Positions 23,829 through 32,066 of a DNA stretch of 64,000 nucleotides are shown one piece after another. The DNA comes from Flavobacteriales bacterium. Lineage in GTDB: Bacteria; Bacteroidota; Bacteroidia; Flavobacteriales_D; Sanyastnellaceae. The translations under genes were made by a program, and so were the position numbers. Positions within the stretch are counted from its first letter, which is position 1, and the number at the start of each line of letters is the position of its first letter. Below the pieces are notes generated by a model. The model did not search any database. It was not told the DNA's origin and saw nothing but the letters and a program-made list of their open reading frames with translations. The stretch lies in NCBI GenBank assembly GCA_015665315.1, contig JADFAK010000019.1, positions 25,017 through 89,016 on the forward strand, given 5' to 3'.

Positions 23829-26800
23829 CTATCGACGGATGATCAACTGATCAACTGCAACAGTCTCATTGCTTCTCAATCGGATAACGTAAATACCGTT
23901 GGCCAAATTGCTTAAGTCCATCGCTTGGTTCTGATCGGCAGACAAAATCAACTCGTGGCTTTCAACCAGCTTACCAGTGGCATCTAGTATTTCTACAATT
24001 GTCTTTCCTTCGAAATTATTCGTTTGGATAGTGAATAGTCCGTTCGTAGGGTTCGGATACAGGGCAAACGAAGATGCTTCTAATTCGTCAACACTCACAT
24101 CACAGTTGTTATTCTGAGGTGGTGAAGAAACGATACAACCATCAAGCGTCAACGAACTTACCAGGATAACCACTTCGATGTTGTTACCGAAAGGTCCGAG
24201 TTCAATGGATCCGTTGAAAGAAATTTCGAATTCATTGGCATTGGCGTTGTTGGTCACCGAATATGGCGCGCCATTACCCAAGTCAGATATATCCATTTCA
24301 ATGTAGTAAACATCTGGTTCACCAGGCTCACAGAAAGGAGTGTAGGTAATATCTGGGAAATCGCAGTTGAAGATACATGATCCATCGTCGATAGTTGCCG
24401 CTGGGTCATAGTTCAATGCTTCGCTATCGGTACAACCTTCAATACCTCCGTAGACGCATGAACCGTCGTCGATAGTAGCTGTTGAATCGTAGTTATCGGC
24501 TAGAGGATCAGTACAACCTGCGCACGACACGAATTCACAAGAACCATCATCATCCGTTGCAAATGGATTGTAGTTACAGGCTTCATCGTCGGTACAACCT
24601 TCAACCACCTCATACGAACATGTTCCGTCATCAATTGTGGCATTGGCATCGTAGTTCAAGGCATCTGGATCGGTACAGCCATAACAGCTATAGTCACATG
24701 TTCCATTTTCTATTGTGGCTTCAACATCGAAGTTACACGCCAAGAAATCGGTACAGCCAGCACAAGTTAAATACTCGCAAGAGCCATCGTCGTTCGTAGC
24801 AAATGGATTGTAGTTACACGCACTGTCGTCGATACAGCCATCCACTTGGTCATAAGAACAAGTACCATCATCAATGGTCGCTTCAGAATCATAATTCAAG
24901 GCCGTAGTATCGGTACAACCGTAGCAGCTAAAGTCACAGCTTCCATTTTCGATTGTCGCTTCGCTGTCGTAGTTGCACGCTTCCTCGTTGGTACATCCAG
25001 CGCATGAATTGTATTCACAAGAACCGTTTTCTAGAATGGCATCTTCGTCGTAGTTGCATGCATTTGGGTTGGTACAACCGGCACACGAATCAAATTCGCA
25101 GCTTCCATCGGCAAGTGTTGCGTCTGGATCGTAGTTACATGCAGATGGGTTCATACAACCGGCGCACGAGCTATACTCGCAGCTACCGTTATCTATAGTT
25201 GCATCGGCATCGTAGTTACAGGCTTCTGAATCGGTACAACCAGGAGTTTCAATGATTTCACAACCGTTATTAGGAGGTAAATCACCGCCACAAACGTTAT
25301 TTGGATCATCCGTTGGTGAACCGTCAATATCTCCACAATCATAACCCCATGCAGCACATTCGAAGTCTACAAACTGACCGTCCCACTCGTACGCGTTGTT
25401 GTCGGCAAAACCGTCACCAATCCAAACAATAACACCAATCGTATGTTCTGTTCCAGCACAGTCGCAGATTGTCTCATCGTACGTACATGAGCCATCATCA
25501 ATGTCGGCATTTTCATCGTAGTTGGTAGCGTATGGATTCACACAACCCTCAACTTGAACACAAGAGGTAATCGTAAGTGATCCTAGAGGTGAAGAAGAAC
25601 CATCGTCAAGTGAATAATAGAATTCCCAAACACCTTCGCCTAGTCCGTTAATACCCCATACATCTCCTGAACCAAGATCATTTCCAATCATAGGGAAGCA
25701 GCCTTCGTCTGCAGAGAAAGTAGATTGGTAACAAATTTCTGTAACCAAGCAATCTCCTTCGTAGTCGAATTCAAAGAACATCACATCGGTTAACGATTCC
25801 CCGCATCCGTCGATATACACGTTGATTCCGTTGTACGAGCAATCGCCTCCACCGGAACAACCGTTGTTTGGAGGAAGATCACCACCGCATGTATTGTAAG
25901 GATCATCGGTTGGAGAACCATCGATGTCTCCGCAGTCATAACCCCATGTAGCACATTCGAAATCAACCAATTGGCCTTCCCATTCGTAGGCATTGTTATC
26001 GGCATAGCCATCGCCCAACCACGTAAGAACTCCAATTGAATGCTCTGTTCCGGCGCAGTCGCAAATCGTCTCTACATCGTCACAATTGCCATTGGCGAAG
26101 AAATATACATCTGACTGACTACCATCAGAAAGGGTGTAGTAGAATTCATAGTCGGTATCGGCAAGAGCGGCGTTGAAGTTCACACCATCGCCATCTCCTG
26201 TTTCCAGGGCCGTGATATCCTCACAAGCGAAGGCTCCGCCATTCTCAGAAGCACAAATTTCATCAATCGTACATCCTCCTTCGATTGAGAATACCATATT
26301 GATAATCGGATTAACTCCGTTGCATGAGTTTGAAGACAAAACTACATCTAACACGCATCCACCGCCGGCACAACCATTGTTAGGAGGCAAGTCACCACCA
26401 CATGTATTGTACGGATCATCGGTTGGAGAACCAGCGATATCTCCACAGTCGTAGCCCCAAGTTTCACACTCGAAGTCAACCAATTGACCTTCCCATTCGT
26501 AGGCATTGTTATCGGCATAGCCATCACCTAACCACGTAAGAACTCCAATTGTATGCTCCGTTCCCGCGCAATCGCAAATTGTTTCAAAATCGTCACAACT
26601 GCCATTGGCGAAGAAGTATAAATCTGACTGACTTCCGTCGGACAGGGTGTAATAAAATTCATAGTCTGTATTGGCCAAGGCCGCGTTGAAGTTCACACCT
26701 CCGCCATCTCCGATGAGTAGGGCTGAGATATCTTCACAGGTAAAGGCTCCACCATTTTCAGACGAACAAATTTCGTCAACTGTGCAACCACCGTCGATGG

Positions 26801-28382
26801 TAAAGAACATCGTAATGACAGGGTTAACACCGTTGCAGGTAGTCGATTCAAAGGCCACGTCGGCCATGACACATCCTGCCCCAGCGCAACCATTGTTAGG
26901 AGGCAAGTCACCACCACAGGTGTTATAAGGGTCATCCGAAGGAGAACCAGCGATATCACCGCAGTCATAGCCCCAAGTTGCGCATTCAAAGTCAACCAAT
27001 TGACCATCCCACTCGTAGGCATTGTTATCGGCATAGCCATCACCTAGCCATCCCAAAACTCCAATTGTATGCTCCGTTCCTGCACAATCGCAGATAGTTT
27101 CAAGCTCGCCACAATTGCCATTGGCATAGAAGTAAACACCTGATTGCGTGCCATCAGAAAGTGTGAAATAGAACTCATAATCGGTATCGGCTAGAGCAGC
27201 ATTGAAGTTCACACCCCCGCCATCTCCGATGAGAAGTCCTGAAATATCTTCACAGGCAAATGCGCCTCCATTTTCGGAAGAACAAATTTCATCAATAGTA
27301 CATCCGCCATCGATGTTAAAATACATCGTGATAATCGGATTGTCGCCATTGCAGGCAGTCGATTCAAAATCAACCGATGCCATAGCACAACCGCCACCGC
27401 TGTTATCAACTTCCCAGCCGATATCGGCCATCAAGCCAAGAATAATAGGTCCTGGGGAGTGAATCGCTTCAGCATATCCAATTTGTGGAGTCATGAGGGA
27501 ATTTGCATTACCTTCCATGTAGGTTGACTCATTCAAATGTGAGTAGCTAGAACCTGGCTCCCAAGGAGAAGGGGCATACAAGCGCGGTGAAATTCCGCTA
27601 TTCGCAGCTTCGGCATTTGAACCATTCCAGTACAAGCTGTTTCCAGTAAGTTGTGTCCCTAGGGCTGTAGATGGATTTGTGTAGGATGTTATTGCCGTAC
27701 CACTTCCATTTTCAACATAGAGGTCATAGACGATTGGGTAGTCAAAAGACCCTAAGCCAAGGTATCCAGTCGAACCAATTTTATCGGCAGATCCTTGAAC
27801 ACCTAGTCCGTGTCCCAATTCATGAAGAACAACAGACACAAAGTCAAATTCATCAAAGGCTGGATTACCATCCGTACCAAAATACCAATCGGTACCACTA
27901 TCAAAGTTGGCTACGACGTCAGGAAACCCTGGATCAAGGTCGTATCCAGCAAGCTTATCTGCCAGTGCTGAAGGATAGTACACATTGGAACTTGGTGCTC
28001 CAGTAAAATTGTACCAAAACCCTTCTGCGCCTGCAGAACCGAGGGTATTTCCCGGCAGGTCGGACCAAGTAGCATCAATTAAGATAGGCACATTGGATGT
28101 AAGTTGCGAGGCCCAGATATCAACTGCGTATTGAAACGCATTTTGGGCTGCTGTAGTGAAACCGTTGTAGGTAACGCTAATGACCACATCACGCTCACCA
28201 CCGAAGTCGAAATTCGCTGGTGGAGCAACATATGTGTTCATTGTTTCGGTAACACCTTGCAGACTGGTCGAAATAGTACCATTCACTTTAACACCCGATT
28301 GGGCAAAAGAAGTCGTCCCAAGGAGGACTACAAGCATGAATAAGGCTGACCCAATAAAGGAGGAATGTAAAGTTGTTTTCAT
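23829..28382 (-). CDS. Giant secreted metalloprotease-like protein with Cys-rich repeats and T9SS sorting domain
   Basis: 1517 aa. A signal peptide (1-27) is followed by a metalloprotease-like domain with HELGHGLG (H187, E188, H191) and a downstream segment SLMTPQIGYAEAIHSPGP typical of the turn region. The classic metzincin third ligand position (residue 197) is Gly, so a different ligand would be needed. Next come three ~172-aa tandem repeats (~330-850; each with TICDCAGTEH and GYADNNAYEW) and, after a variant unit, twelve ~26-aa GCTDxxACNYDxxATIDDGSC-type repeats (~930-1290). The C-terminus is a type A T9SS sorting domain (FALYPNPTNGLFTI ... IYVIRLRSNE). The protein is predicted to be exported by type IX secretion and surface-attached or released. 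The gene is monocistronic. Confidence 0.88.
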   Translation of the reverse strand: MKTTLHSSFIGSALFMLVVLLGTTSFAQSGVKVNGTISTSLQGVTETMNTYVAPPANFDFGGERDVVISVTYNGFTTAAQNAFQYAVDIWASQLTSNVPILIDATWSDLPGNTLGSAGAEGFWYNFTGAPSSNVYYPSALADKLAGYDLDPGFPDVVANFDSGTDWYFGTDGNPAFDEFDFVSVVLHELGHGLGVQGSADKIGSTGYLGLGSFDYPIVYDLYVENGSGTAITSYTNPSTALGTQLTGNSLYWNGSNAEAANSGISPRLYAPSPWEPGSSYSHLNESTYMEGNANSLMTPQIGYAEAIHSPGPIILGLMADIGWEVDNSGGGCAMASVDFESTACNGDNPIITMYFNIDGGCTIDEICSSENGGAFACEDISGLLIGDGGGVNFNAALADTDYEFYFTLSDGTQSGVYFYANGNCGELETICDCAGTEHTIGVLGWLGDGYADNNAYEWDGQLVDFECATWGYDCGDIAGSPSDDPYNTCGGDLPPNNGCAGAGCVMADVAFESTTCNGVNPVITMFFTIDGGCTVDEICSSENGGAFTCEDISALLIGDGGGVNFNAALANTDYEFYYTLSDGSQSDLYFFANGSCDDFETICDCAGTEHTIGVLTWLGDGYADNNAYEWEGQLVDFECETWGYDCGDIAGSPTDDPYNTCGGDLPPNNGCAGGGCVLDVVLSSNSCNGVNPIINMVFSIEGGCTIDEICASENGGAFACEDITALETGDGDGVNFNAALADTDYEFYYTLSDGSQSDVYFFANGNCDDVETICDCAGTEHSIGVLTWLGDGYADNNAYEWEGQLVDFECATWGYDCGDIDGSPTDDPYNTCGGDLPPNNGCSGGGDCSYNGINVYIDGCGESLTDVMFFEFDYEGDCLVTEICYQSTFSADEGCFPMIGNDLGSGDVWGINGLGEGVWEFYYSLDDGSSSPLGSLTITSCVQVEGCVNPYATNYDENADIDDGSCTYDETICDCAGTEHTIGVIVWIGDGFADNNAYEWDGQFVDFECAAWGYDCGDIDGSPTDDPNNVCGGDLPPNNGCEIIETPGCTDSEACNYDADATIDNGSCEYSSCAGCMNPSACNYDPDATLADGSCEFDSCAGCTNPNACNYDEDAILENGSCEYNSCAGCTNEEACNYDSEATIENGSCDFSCYGCTDTTALNYDSEATIDDGTCSYDQVDGCIDDSACNYNPFATNDDGSCEYLTCAGCTDFLACNFDVEATIENGTCDYSCYGCTDPDALNYDANATIDDGTCSYEVVEGCTDDEACNYNPFATDDDGSCEFVSCAGCTDPLADNYDSTATIDDGSCVYGGIEGCTDSEALNYDPAATIDDGSCIFNCDFPDITYTPFCEPGEPDVYYIEMDISDLGNGAPYSVTNNANANEFEISFNGSIELGPFGNNIEVVILVSSLTLDGCIVSSPPQNNNCDVSVDELEASSFALYPNPTNGLFTIQTNNFEGKTIVEILDATGKLVESHELILSADQNQAMDLSNLANGIYVIRLRSNETVAVDQLIIRR
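24360..25550 (-). repeat. Twelve Cys-rich ~26-aa repeats in the protease gene
   Basis: I count twelve units of the form GCxxxxAxNYxxxAxxxxGSC; two are linked as a duplicated three-unit block (units 5-7 and 8-10), as shown by shared SCYGCTD and NPFAT variants. Boundaries are approximate. The units probably bind calcium or form disulfide-stabilised stalk modules. Confidence 0.8.
25840..27400 (-). repeat. Three tandem ~172-aa repeats in the protease gene
   Basis: Repeat starts are near 27391, 26875 and 26355, with a ~517-bp period. Long stretches are almost identical between copies (for example GDGGGVNFNAAL and YADNNAYEWEGQLVDFEC), which indicates recent duplication or gene conversion. Boundaries are approximate. 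Confidence 0.85.
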
Positions 28383-28410
28383 TTAATGTTCTTTGGATTC
28401 ATATTTAGGT

Positions 28411-28418
28411 CAAAAATA
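28411..28418 (-). promoter_or_regulatory. -7 element for the metalloprotease gene
   Basis: On the minus strand this reads TATTTTTG, 28 nt upstream of the ATG at 28382. A TTG lies 14 nt further upstream, closer than the usual -33 spacing. Confidence 0.5.
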
Positions 28419-28486
28419 CACACAAGTTTGTACAACTTTTACGCACAATTTATGCCTTAATGAAAATCGCATTGTTCAATTTAAAA

Positions 28487-28494
28487 TATCTTTG
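28487..28494 (+). promoter_or_regulatory. -7 element abutting the polyprenyl synthase start
   Basis: TATCTTTG ends 6 nt before the ATG at 28501, so the transcript would have almost no leader. This supports 28501 rather than the upstream in-frame ATG at 28393. Confidence 0.55.
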
Positions 28495-28500
28495 CGGCAC

Positions 28501-29475
28501 ATGCCAACTGTAGATTCAATAAAAGCCCCGGTTGCTGAGGAAATGCAAATGTTTGAGTCGCGTTTTCGTCAGGCCATGAAAAGCAACACACCGCTGCTTG
28601 ACAAAATCACTCATTACATCATTAAAAGGAAGGGTAAGCAGATGCGGCCGCTCTTCATTTTTTTGACGGCGAAAGCGACTGGATCAGTCACAGATTCTAC
28701 CTATACAGCAGCGAGTTTAATTGAGTTATTGCACACGGCCACATTGGTACATGATGATGTGGTGGATGACGCCAATACACGCCGCGGCTTCTTTTCCATT
28801 AACGCTCTGTGGAAGAACAAGATAGCCGTCCTTGTGGGCGACTATTTACTCTCCCAGGGATTGATGTTAAGCATAGACAACGGTGAGTTTCGGCTCTTAA
28901 AAATTGTCTCCAAGGCGGTCAAGGAAATGAGCGAGGGGGAGCTACTTCAAATTGAAAAGGCGCGCAAGCTGAATATCACTGAAGAAGTGTATTATGACAT
29001 CATTCGCCAAAAGACTGCCTCTCTCATCTCAGCCTGTTGCGAAAGTGGTGCAGCATCGTCTGGAGCATCGGAAGAAGTGCAGGTGAAAATGAGTTTGTTT
29101 GGTCAATATGTAGGCATGGCTTTTCAGATAAAGGACGACCTATTTGACTACGGTAACGGTGACAATATTGGAAAGCCGACTGGGATTGATATTAAGGAGC
29201 GTAAATTGACCTTGCCATTGATACACGCATTGAACCAATCCAGCAACGGGCAGCGGCGGAAGATTATCAATACAATTAAGAATCACAATGAAGATCCGAA
29301 AAGAGTCAAGGAGGTTGTGGATTTTGTTGTTTCGTCGAGTGGCATAGCGTACAGCGTACAAAAGATGAACGAGTTACAATCCAAGGCACTTGCTATTCTT
29401 GAGGAGTTGCCTGAGTCAGAAGCAAAGTCTGCCCTGCGCGGACTAGTGGAATACACAATAAGTCGAAAAAAATGA
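28501..29475 (+). CDS. Polyprenyl diphosphate synthase
   Basis: 324 aa from ATG 28501 (MPTVDSIKAPVAEEM). The first Asp-rich motif HDDVVDDANTRRG is at ~86-98 and the second KDDLFDYG at ~213-220; both bind Mg-diphosphate. The size and motifs fit long-chain (octaprenyl/solanesyl-type) synthases that make the side chain of menaquinone. An upstream extension of 36 aa exists in the frame, but a TAnnTTTG promoter lies inside it. The next gene overlaps its stop by 4 nt. Confidence 0.94.
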   Translation: MPTVDSIKAPVAEEMQMFESRFRQAMKSNTPLLDKITHYIIKRKGKQMRPLFIFLTAKATGSVTDSTYTAASLIELLHTATLVHDDVVDDANTRRGFFSINALWKNKIAVLVGDYLLSQGLMLSIDNGEFRLLKIVSKAVKEMSEGELLQIEKARKLNITEEVYYDIIRQKTASLISACCESGAASSGASEEVQVKMSLFGQYVGMAFQIKDDLFDYGNGDNIGKPTGIDIKERKLTLPLIHALNQSSNGQRRKIINTIKNHNEDPKRVKEVVDFVVSSSGIAYSVQKMNELQSKALAILEELPESEAKSALRGLVEYTISRKK

Positions 29476-29882
29476 AATATTTCTTGTGGATCGGATTTTT
29501 ACTGCTTGTTTCTTGTGGTAAGCAGACTTATGACAAAGTAACCAAGACCTACTCGTCGGGCAATCCGGAGACGATCATGGTTTATGAAGAAGGAAGTGAC
29601 AAGCTTGTTTACCAAAAGGTCATGTACGACAACCAAGTCCTTAAAATTGAAGGTGCTATGTTGGACGGTGAGCGTGACGGACTTTGGACTTCGTATTATG
29701 ATGACGGAACCATATGGACTAAAAACAACTACAAAGGTGGTGTTTTAGATGGGTCATATGAGATGTTCAATCGAAACGGCACCCCCAAATTAAAGGGTCA
29801 ATACAAAAAGGGAAAGGAAACTGGAAAGTGGACAGTCTTTGATGAAAACGGCCAATTTGTCGAAGAACGATTGATGGATTAA
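29472..29882 (+). CDS. YwqK-type MORN-repeat lipoprotein
   Basis: 136 aa with a lipoprotein signal (LLLVSCGK). The mature part has MORN_2-like repeats (GERDGLWTSYYDDGTIW, GVLDGSYEMFNRNGTPKLKG, GKETGKWTVFDENG). Related proteins are annotated as YwqK-family antitoxins, but in Bacteroidota they are often stand-alone envelope lipoproteins. No toxin gene is adjacent, so an antitoxin role is unsupported here. It overlaps the preceding synthase gene by 4 nt. Confidence 0.85.
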   Translation: MKYFLWIGFLLLVSCGKQTYDKVTKTYSSGNPETIMVYEEGSDKLVYQKVMYDNQVLKIEGAMLDGERDGLWTSYYDDGTIWTKNNYKGGVLDGSYEMFNRNGTPKLKGQYKKGKETGKWTVFDENGQFVEERLMD

Positions 29883-29938
29883 CACCAAATTGTTCATATC
29901 CGACGTTTATTCATTTACAGGTTAGGTAAATCCGTATT

Positions 29939-29946
29939 TAGCTTTG
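29939..29946 (+). promoter_or_regulatory. -7 element for the glucosaminidase gene
   Basis: TAGCTTTG matches TAnnTTTG, 29 nt upstream of the ATG at 29976. Confidence 0.5.
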
Positions 29947-29975
29947 CTAGAATAAGGTTTATTGTAATACAGTGA

Positions 29976-30968
29976 ATGATGAAATCAATTATCGCCACGA
30001 TTATCTCATTATCGCTGACCTTGGCATTGTATGCCACGGATAAGCGTATTAGCAGGAACGAGTACATTGATCAATGGAAAGATGCGGCCATCTACCAGAT
30101 GGTCGTTCACAAGATTCCAGCGAGTATCACTTTGGCTCAAGGAATCCTTGAGAGCGGAGATGGTAACAGTCGATTGGCTCGAGAAGCCAACAATCATTTC
30201 GGGATCAAATGTCACAGCGATTGGACGGGTGAATCAATTCGTGAAAACGATGACAAGAAGAATGAGTGCTTTCGTAAATACGACGATGCCGCGGCTTCTT
30301 TTGCCGACCACAGTGACTTCCTCTTAAAGAAGCGATATGCTCCATTGTTTGAACTGAAAACAACGGATTACAAGGGATGGGCAAAGGGATTAAAAAAATG
30401 CGGTTACGCAACGAATCCAAAATACGCTGCTCGGCTTATAGAAATTATTGAAGCCAATGGTCTGGAAAAATATGATGAAGAGGGAATGCGCATGATTAAG
30501 AAAGGTGCTATCCCTGTAGAATTGGCTGAGGCAACTAAACCCACACGCAAGGAAAGAAAGAACAATAATGTGAGTGAAGCGGACGAAGCCTTACCGGGTG
30601 TGGAGGTGAATTTCAGCAGGGCAACACTAACATCAGAGAATAACATCCTCTACGTGAAGGCAAAAAGTGGCGACACGTTTAATACGATTGCAGAGGATTT
30701 AGACTTAATGCCTTGGCAGATCAAGAAGTACAATGATTTCGAAGATAGTTCGAAAATAGAAGAAGGTGAGGTGATTTACATCAAGCCCAAAAGGAACAGA
30801 GCGAAGCAAGAAACGCATATCTTGAAAGAGGGCGAAACGATGCATGATGTCTCACAGAAATATGGGATAAAGCTTTCAGCCTTGTATAAAAAGAATAATT
30901 TATCACCTGGAAATCAGCCTGAGGTTGGGACTAAGCTCTCCTTACAGAAACGTGTACGACCTACTTAA
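29976..30968 (+). CDS. Glucosaminidase-LysM peptidoglycan hydrolase
   Basis: 330 aa. A signal peptide (1-21) is followed by a glucosaminidase domain (~30-160; ITLAQGILESGDGNSRLARE with catalytic-type Glu, and NHFGIKC), then a basic linker and two LysM domains (~225-270 with YVKAKSGDTFNTIAEDL, and ~280-328 with HILKEGETMHDVSQKYG). It is predicted to act in the periplasm on glycan strands between GlcNAc and MurNAc. The gene ends directly against the convergent epimerase gene (no gap). Confidence 0.93.
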   Translation: MMKSIIATIISLSLTLALYATDKRISRNEYIDQWKDAAIYQMVVHKIPASITLAQGILESGDGNSRLAREANNHFGIKCHSDWTGESIRENDDKKNECFRKYDDAAASFADHSDFLLKKRYAPLFELKTTDYKGWAKGLKKCGYATNPKYAARLIEIIEANGLEKYDEEGMRMIKKGAIPVELAEATKPTRKERKNNNVSEADEALPGVEVNFSRATLTSENNILYVKAKSGDTFNTIAEDLDLMPWQIKKYNDFEDSSKIEEGEVIYIKPKRNRAKQETHILKEGETMHDVSQKYGIKLSALYKKNNLSPGNQPEVGTKLSLQKRVRPT

Positions 30969-31979
30969 TCATTTGCGCGCAGCGAGAAAATACTGAGCTG
31001 TATGATGAATTGCCTCATCGATAGGGGTATAAGCGAAGTCGATATGCTCGGTGATTTTCCCACCTAGGTAGCTCACATTATTCGTAGCACTTTTAATGCT
31101 TTCGCGCGTGAGAGTTGCTTTACGCAAACCAATTCCTGCAAGGATGGAGTCGACAATCCACGCGAACTTCAACATCTTTTTTGAAATTTTCTTGGTCGTG
31201 GGCCTTTTACCCAAGGCGGTAGACACTTTGGAGAAAAACTCGTGGTAATGCAGGTTCTCGGCACATAGCACGAATCGCTCACCGAAAACTTCTTTTTCCA
31301 TCAAATTGATGCAAACTTTGGAGACATCCTTTACTCCAACGAAGCCATTGCTGCCGGTGGGGTGAAAGGGGATTCCTTTCCAGGCTCGATGAAAAATCTG
31401 CATGCTCGACCTAGGAGAATTTCCTGGTCCGACCACGATACATGGGTTCACAATGCACACGTTCAATCCTTCCTCCTTGCCACGCCACAACTCTCGTTCG
31501 GCTGAGTACTTGCTTATTGCGTATTGGCTATTCAAGGGTGAATTCTTCCACATGATTTCTTCATGAATCACTTCACCCGGTTTGCTCCTTCCAATCGCAG
31601 CCACCGAACTTACAAAGCAAATTTTCTCGATGTTGCCATCAAGACAAGCATTGACTACGTTGGAAGTACCCTCTGAGTTGACCTTCATCATTTGATCGTG
31701 GTCTTTCTTATGGAAGGACACCATAGCAGCTACATGGTAGACATTTTGCACGCCATCCATCGCCGCTAAGAGTGATTCAATATCTAGGACATCCCCTTCA
31801 ATCCATTGAATTTGGTCGGCTCGAGTTCCGGCGCCTTCTTCCCAATGCTCGAACAAGCGAGCCATACCAGACTTGCTTTGCTCATCGCGATAAATTGCAC
31901 GTACGGCCTGGCCTTGAGCAAGTAAATCAAATAGTATTCTAGATCCGACAATTCCGGTGCCTCCCGTGACCAAATTCAT
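30969..31979 (-). CDS. NAD-dependent epimerase/dehydratase (extended SDR)
   Basis: 336 aa with an N-terminal Rossmann motif (TGGTGIVGSRI), VYHVAAMVSFHKK, and a Tyr-x-x-x-Lys site in SQYAISKYSAE. This places it in the extended SDR family, close to 3-beta-HSD/dihydroflavonol reductase types that act on sugar nucleotides, sterol-like or flavonoid-like substrates. The substrate cannot be assigned. It is convergent with, and directly abuts, the glucosaminidase gene, and divergent from uvrC. Confidence 0.88.
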   Translation of the reverse strand: MNLVTGGTGIVGSRILFDLLAQGQAVRAIYRDEQSKSGMARLFEHWEEGAGTRADQIQWIEGDVLDIESLLAAMDGVQNVYHVAAMVSFHKKDHDQMMKVNSEGTSNVVNACLDGNIEKICFVSSVAAIGRSKPGEVIHEEIMWKNSPLNSQYAISKYSAERELWRGKEEGLNVCIVNPCIVVGPGNSPRSSMQIFHRAWKGIPFHPTGSNGFVGVKDVSKVCINLMEKEVFGERFVLCAENLHYHEFFSKVSTALGKRPTTKKISKKMLKFAWIVDSILAGIGLRKATLTRESIKSATNNVSYLGGKITEHIDFAYTPIDEAIHHTAQYFLAARK

Positions 31980-31983
31980 GGGA

Positions 31984-31991
31984 CAAAGCTA
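31984..31991 (-). promoter_or_regulatory. -7 element for the epimerase gene
   Basis: On the minus strand this reads TAGCTTTG, ending 4 nt before the ATG at 31979; a near-leaderless start is implied. Confidence 0.5.
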
Positions 31992-32053
31992 ATGAATAGG
32001 TGATTGCCGAACTAGGAAAGTCGATTACAACTCGCAGAGTCGAGACAAGTGAT

Positions 32054-32061
32054 TAGTTTTG
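32054..32061 (+). promoter_or_regulatory. -7 element abutting the uvrC start
   Basis: TAGTTTTG ends 5 nt before the ATG at 32067. It lies downstream of the in-frame GTG at 32049, arguing that ATG 32067 is the true start. Confidence 0.55.
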
Positions 32062-32066
32062 CATCC

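Noticed and set aside
24360..27400. Periodic repeats that could be taken for a CRISPR array
   Set aside because: The repeats are in frame inside one long coding region and encode protein modules; there are no unrelated spacers.
24482..28343. Many antisense open frames opposite the protease repeats
   Set aside because: They mirror the periodic repeat codons (Arg/Tyr/His-rich) and are artefacts of repeat structure.
29472..29882. YwqK protein as antitoxin of a toxin-antitoxin pair
   Set aside because: No toxin-like gene is adjacent, and the protein has a lipoprotein signal.
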